A stretch of 64,000 nucleotides of DNA from Euonymus europaeus (Eukaryota; Streptophyta; Magnoliopsida; Celastrales; Celastraceae). Below, piece by piece: positions 58,771 to 64,000 of this stretch (position 1 is its first letter; each line of letters begins with the position of its first letter). Made by a program: the position numbers and the translations under genes. The DNA is taken from NCBI GenBank assembly GCA_963580455.1, contig OY756958.1, forward strand, positions 19,728,501 through 19,792,500, in the 5' to 3' direction. Below the pieces are notes generated by a model that was not told the DNA's origin, ran no database searches, and saw only the letters and a program-made list of their open reading frames with translations.

Positions 58771-60429
58771 TGTGTCACGCCCCTCTCCCAGATAGGTGCA
58801 GATGAGCACCCATGAATCCCAGAGATGTGACCGGCAGGGAACTCCTCCGTTCCCCGAACCGAATTTAAACCCAAGCTACTACGAATCATCAAGATAACTA
58901 CAAAGAAAACCTCACATATATGTATAAATCTCCACCACAAACCCAACATACTGTAACAAGCAAACTAGAGTCTAGAGCGGAAAAATCCAAGTATCATAAA
59001 TACGAAAAAAAAAACAGATACTAAAGACAGACACAACATCCCCACAACAGCTACATCATGCCTCACGCATCCCTGCGCTGATCCTCCACTCCGGCTATCT
59101 CACCTGAAAAGCATGATAATGAAAGGGATGAGCCACAAAGCTCAGTAGGGATATAGAGAAATATCAAACATCAGAATATACGGAAAGTAAAAACTCAAGA
59201 GGTAGGTCAGATGAACAGAAACTCAAATAGTGATACACTCCAGTATCACCGAACTCCAATAAACAGAGATAAAGTAAGAAAATCCGAAAGGTATATAAGT
59301 ATATAAAGGAAACCATACAATGATACCATAATAGAGTAAAGAAACTCTGAACCCGTCATAAATATCAACAATCAATCAATCTGTAGGGTAGACACCGAGT
59401 AGGCTCCACCACTACCATCCTCAAATACAACTCTCAAATCAATACTCAAACATAATCCAACTCAAATTCATGTCAACTCAAATCCACATAACACCAGAAA
59501 ATCCTCCCCTGGACTCACCCTGATCCCCGCAAGGTGTCTCCCAGTCCAGGTACTCCCCAGATTGGATGAGGATCGAGCCTATATCAGCTACTCGATAGCA
59601 GGGCCTACATCGAAGAGCGTCACCTAGGATGTACCCTCCTCAATCCGGTCTCCAGGTACGTACTCGATCAAAACCATCGATAAATCATCTAGTAGACTGG
59701 GTCGCCCGATGTGGGTCCCACCAGGATATCACAAATCATAGAAGATAATCATAATGAAGTCCTATCCGGACTCTCGAGGAAAAAACCAAACATCAGGAGG
59801 TGGGCCCCACCAAAGACACGATGCACAAAAGTGTCGCCAGTCGTACACATACCTCCAAACAAACAACATATAACCATAATAAACTGCAATTGCGGAAATA
59901 AATCAGATAAGAGTAGAAACAGAGAAATTCCCAACCTCTGGGAATTTCACACCAATAGACAAATAAGAGTCCGTCGAATATGGAACCCCGGAACCCCAAA
60001 TAAGAAGTGGGGCAGAATCCCTACCTGAAATGTCGACTACGCTAATCTGTGATACGACCGAAATCCCAATCCAAAATTCCCAAATCAACCTCCTGCATCA
60101 AAATACGGATACGTATACACGACAGTCAAAATACGGAAAAATCAACCAAAAGTCAACGGTCAAACCAGGTCAAAAGTCAAACCGAGTCAAAGTCAACTCG
60201 GGTCAAACCCGGTCAACTCGGATAAAAGTCAATCCGGTCAACTCGGGTCACCGGTGAACAGTGTCACCGCCACTGCCGTCGCCGGCGAACCATATATCAA
60301 ATTAAAACTCTTAAGACGAACAATCCATTGGTACCTGTCTCGTTCCGAAACTCTTTCGGAATCGACCGAGATCGAGCTCGGAAGTCGTCGGAAACCGAAA
60401 CTTTGCCGATCTCATACTCCTACATCATC
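58771..60429. mobile_element. 1.65-kb insertion splitting the minisatellite, class unknown
   Basis: It begins TGTCACGCCCCTCTCCC and contains GATGTGACCGGCAGGGAA, a start shared by many dispersed plant repeats as I recall them. It ends in a stretch dense in GGTCAAA and GTCAACTCGG words (60145-60250). No protein domain was recognised in the frames at 59711-60028 or 60030-60257. The termini and target duplication were not resolved. Confidence 0.5.
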
Positions 60430-60780
60430 TGGGCCCGATCCTGAACTATGACTTGTCTAGGGCTCAATCCCGAACCCTAAAAAGACCCAGGCCTGATCTC
60501 AGACCCTTACATGACTAGGACCCGATCCTTGCCCTAAGGTGATCTCGGACCTTGACCTATCCTGAGCTCTATCCTGAACCTCGACAAGACCCCGACCTTA
60601 TCGCGGACTACTACATTACCATGGCCCAATCCCGGACCCTGATATGTCCTGAGCACGATTCAGGACCCCGATCTATTGGCCTCGATCTCAGACCTAAACA
60701 AGACCCGGGCTTGATCTCAGTCCCTTACATGACTCATATCTAGACCCGATTCTTGACCCCGACCTTACCCCGAAGGTAAC
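60430..60780. repeat. Degenerate ~29-bp minisatellite, right part
   Basis: Same unit as 58450-58770, for example GGGCCCGATCCTGAAC and CCTGATCTCAGACCCTTACATGAC. About twelve imperfect units are present. Confidence 0.75.
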
Positions 60781-61499
60781 AATATTACACCAGTAATGCA
60801 TGGTCATAACAAACAACAATAATGAATACCTGGGTAAATTTTACTCATATTTACCAAACAAGCGTATAAATTATTCTCCATATTCATTATTACCCTTGTA
60901 ACATTTTATATGGGTAACAAATTATACCCCTAAATTCTTACCCTCATACCAAAAAAATTCTTAGAAATAAAATTTGGGCCATGATAGATGGAAGAGACTT
61001 CATCATTCTTAAGCAAGCAATAAGAGTTGATGTCAATCCATTTCTTTCAAACACGAGCACACATATGGTCTCAGTCAATATAGGCCAAATGACTATATTT
61101 ACACCAAGATAGAAGTTCATATTAGTGTAGATGGAAGCTTAGAATGTCAGACCTCTTGAAAAATGATGGAAAACTCATGTGCAGTTACCAAATCATAAAG
61201 AATTCTAGCATGACCACCAAAAGATGAAACATTATTTAGAATCTGCTATCTATTGAAAGTTTTGTTTAGAATGTGAACACCAACTTCTCAAGAATAGATA
61301 AATGCCACACCAAGAAAGAAGAATCATCCTAACTCCGGGGAAGGAACTAAAGGCTCATTTCTAAAGGAAAAAAAAAATACTTCAAGCCCAAGTTTAGGTT
61401 TGGGGGACAAATTTAATTTTTCTCAATAGAATATCTATAATATAAGAATCAGTAAATTCAGGAGGGTGATTGCTAGATTAAAATATCGGCATTCCCAAT
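60781..61499. other. AT-rich spacer
   Basis: No gene is supported. The part around 60800-60950 is rich in GGTAA and TTACCC words and may be a MITE remnant, but ends could not be fixed. Confidence 0.4.
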
Positions 61500-63380
61500 A
61501 CCCAGAGGAAGTTTAAAAATAAAAGGGCTTTTAACCTTTTAGAACAAGTATAGAATGATCAAACCTTTAACTTCTCTAGTCAATGTTTGGACTTCAGTCG
61601 AACATCCAAAGGAGAAGCATATTCTCATTAGAACCTAAAGGTAGAGGTTACAGAGGAAATCAAAGAAGGCAAGTGAGGCTGATAATAAAAAAAAATACAG
61701 AAGGCCTATCCATTTTTAGTGTAGTGACCTGGAAGAATAAGATGTACAATTAGTTGTTGGTGACTTTTTATCCACAGCTTTGGGAAGAATTGACTTTCAA
61801 TATGTTTTTAGGCATGTAGTACCAATTCTAGAAGATGAAACATTTTTCTAGAAGAGTATTTGATACCAAGCAAAAACTCAAAAGGTAGACACTTTTCACC
61901 TAGAGAAGGTTACACTCTTGAAGCACTAGATGACTACATAGAAGTAAGAAAACTCTAGGGGTAAGGGTGAAACTTCTTTCCACACAAGAGGTATTCAAAA
62001 GATTTATTGTGTAATATGACATATCTTCTCCTAAGAGATACACGATATTGCATAGTTATCCTAGTGGCAAGTGTATCCCTAATGTACCAGATAACGTCTG
62101 CCATTATCCTAGAGAACCTCTTCAGGAGGAAACCCAAAAATTTATCAAAGATATGAATATGAGATATCCTTTAGAGGTGAATTGAAGAAATCAACCAATT
62201 GTGGTGATCCATGAATAAACTTTAGGAATTATAGAAGATGGAGCAACACCTTGTATTATGTTCAAGAAACCAACACTCAACATGATTCATCACATGTGAC
62301 CACTATATTTATCAAGCCAGATATATGGCATGTTGATCAATGGAATTTTGGTAGAGAATTGATATGTAGTAAACCTAATACCTCGATCTACTATGCTAAA
62401 CATGGATAGGTAAGAGTCTAACTTGGTTTTCAACTAATACCACCATATCAGATTTTCATGAGGTATCTCTATATCTCAAGGTATTCTTGCTAGGAATCTT
62501 ACTGTTTGCATAAAAATCATGAATGTATCTTTCTTTGTGATCAATTCATGTTCTACTTACAATTTCCAACTAGGAAGGGACTAGATACATTCAGTGTATT
62601 GTGTTTTGGAATGACAATGATGTAAAAGTGGTCTGGACAGACAAGAATCCATTCATGACAGCATCAAATTATATAGAGACATGGAAGGCCAAAATCAGTT
62701 CCTTCAATAATGATTCATCCTTAAAGAGGTATATACTATCTACACTCAGGTTTTTGGCACTTTGATCACTCATATCTACAGGCCAATCACCCCTATCATC
62801 CAAGAAGTCAGTGATGTTTTCACTAAAAGTTAAGCAAGCTGAGGTTTTGAAGGCCACCATGCAGAAGATGGCCTCACATATAATACAGAAATGGTTGGAG
62901 AGTTTTTTCAAACCCGACTCCCAAATTGATGCAACAAAACTGATCTTTAAAGAATACCAACTAGAAGGTTGTTAAGTTTGGATTGAAGAACTTGAAGTCA
63001 CTTCAGCAAAGCTAGATGACTTGAAGGCTGACATTTAATAACCTTTGGATGAAATCAATTTTGGCACTAAAGAATCTCCAAGACCATTGTTCATCAGTCA
63101 ACTCCTATCACTAGACATCAAGGAAGAAATGATTCAACTGCTCGAAGAGTTTCAAGATTGTTTTGCTTGGGAGTAGAATGAGCTGACAGACTTTTCTAGA
63201 GAGTTTGTTAAGCACTAGTTATCAAACAATCATACAAACAACCACCCCAAAAATGTCAAATGAAGTTGCCTTGCTCGTAAAAAATGAATTGGTAAGGCAA
63301 CTAAAAGTCAAATTTGCTAGAACTATGAGGTATGTCAATTGGTTGTCTAAAATATTCAAACATAAAATGAAAAGTAGACT
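61500..63380 (+). pseudogene. Second decayed Ty3/gypsy pol (protease linker to RT start)
   Basis: Pieces in plus-strand frames include ALGRIDFQYVFR-like text near 61790; a pre-RT linker reading INFGTKESPRPLFISQLLS and IKEEMIQLLEEFQDCFAWE (about 63056-63174); and an RT start SNEVALLVKNELVRQLKVKF and RYVNWLSKI (about 63255-63355). Many stops and frame changes break it. The RT core is absent, because similarity ends near 63380. It resembles the 10.2-13.1 kb element in type. LTRs were not located. Confidence 0.65.
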
Positions 63381-64000
63381 ACTACAAAACCCAAAGAAAA
63401 AATAGAAAGCAAGAAAATACTAAATTTTTCTAAAACATTAAAAATAAACTTTATGGAGCCATATCTTCTAAGATTGGAAATTCAGTAAAAATTTCTTTAA
63501 GTTGGTTCTATAATGCCACTAAAGTAGCAACAATAACTTCCTTGTATGTCTTTTCATCAAAAAAGGCTTAGAGCATTTTGATCCATTTCAATTACCTTGG
63601 TAAGGGCAGACACAAACTTCATTAGAGTTATGGCAGTAGCTGTAGAAGAGTAGATGTTACCTTTCATGAGAAGATGGAAGAGAGTCTGGAATATTGATAT
63701 GGACCTTGGGTCCTACGGTCACAGTTTGCTTGAAAAACTAGGGGCACTAAATTTTTATTTTGTAGTTTGATTTCCAAGGCTTAGGTGGAACATGAGTAGC
63801 ATACTCAAACAGAAGGGGCGAAGGTCTTCTTACCAAAGGAGTTAAATTTTGCAGCAGTTAATATGGAGGTAGAGGTGGACTACAATCCATTCAACCCATT
63901 AGCCATCTATATGCCTCTATCTGTAACATTCTTGTTTCCTAATAGGTAAGCATGCAGGGCACCGTCTATTATAAGCCAAACTGACAGGCAAGTTGAGAAG
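63381..64000. other. Spacer at window end
   Basis: On the minus strand 63480-63640 reads in part ALTKVIEMDQNAL and KTYKEVIVATLVAL, which looks protein-like. It has in-frame stops and no domain that I recognise. Nothing else is supported. Confidence 0.3.

Noticed and set aside
59222..59232. TAGTG followed by ATA as a CACTA right end
   Set aside because: The 3-bp flank fits, but the preceding bases lack the TTTTTTG expected of the inverted terminus.
61710..61732. TTTTTAGTGTAGTG as the missing right end of the CACTA element
   Set aside because: The terminal text does not mirror CACTACAAAAAATT and the following bases do not repeat the ATA found before 56130.
62669..62911. 80-codon minus frame
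   Set aside because: Antisense shadow of the plus-strand decayed gypsy pol.

Overview
The window is nuclear DNA of a flowering plant, almost certainly a eudicot. It has GT-AG spliced genes, plant-specific protein families (an ARID-HMG protein, a MYB-CC factor, an LECRK-S.2-type kinase), long AT-rich spacers, and many plant transposable elements (Tat-type Ty3/gypsy, Ty1/copia, CACTA, hAT-like, Tourist-like). The species cannot be named from the sequence alone.

Four host genes can be supported. (1) 1275-6050, minus: an ARID-HMG DNA-binding protein of the HMGB15 type in six coding exons, with a probable 5'UTR exon at 7104-7380. (2) 30375-32855, plus: an intronless cytoplasmic protein with two kinase domains, like Arabidopsis receptor-like kinase S.2. 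The first domain looks active and the second looks like a pseudokinase. (3) 33329-34322, minus: a four-exon EF-hand protein of the CML21 type, facing gene 2 tail to tail about 470 bp apart. (4) 38347-44608, minus: a six-exon MYB-CC (PHL7-like) transcription factor with a 4.4-kb first intron full of transposon debris. The genes do not form a pathway; each is an independent transcription unit.

Most of the rest is mobile DNA. 9.5-13.1 kb holds a decayed FAR1-like fragment and a decayed Ty3/gypsy pol. 13.5-17.9 kb is an internally deleted Ty1/copia element with both LTRs. 19-28 kb is a field of non-autonomous DNA elements: two inverted copies of one TTA/TAA-flanked MITE family, a 1.36-kb hAT-like element with an exact 8-bp target duplication, and elements packed with a motif close to ATTACATTGT. 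45.2-54.6 kb is a complete, young Tat-lineage Ty3/gypsy element: 448-bp LTRs differ at 4 sites, with 5-bp target duplication GAGTG. It sits about 610 bp upstream of the PHL7-like start codon. Its gag-pol is broken at several places, but a three-exon antisense gene between pol and the 3' LTR is fully open with consistent splice sites and a TATA box. 55-64 kb has another MITE, the end and coding remains of a CACTA element, a degenerate ~29-bp minisatellite split by a 1.65-kb insertion, and a second decayed Ty3/gypsy pol.

The best candidates for something under-described are the open antisense gene in the Tat element, the ATTACATTGT-motif element family, and the kinase-pseudokinase protein. No rRNA, tRNA or CRISPR array was seen.
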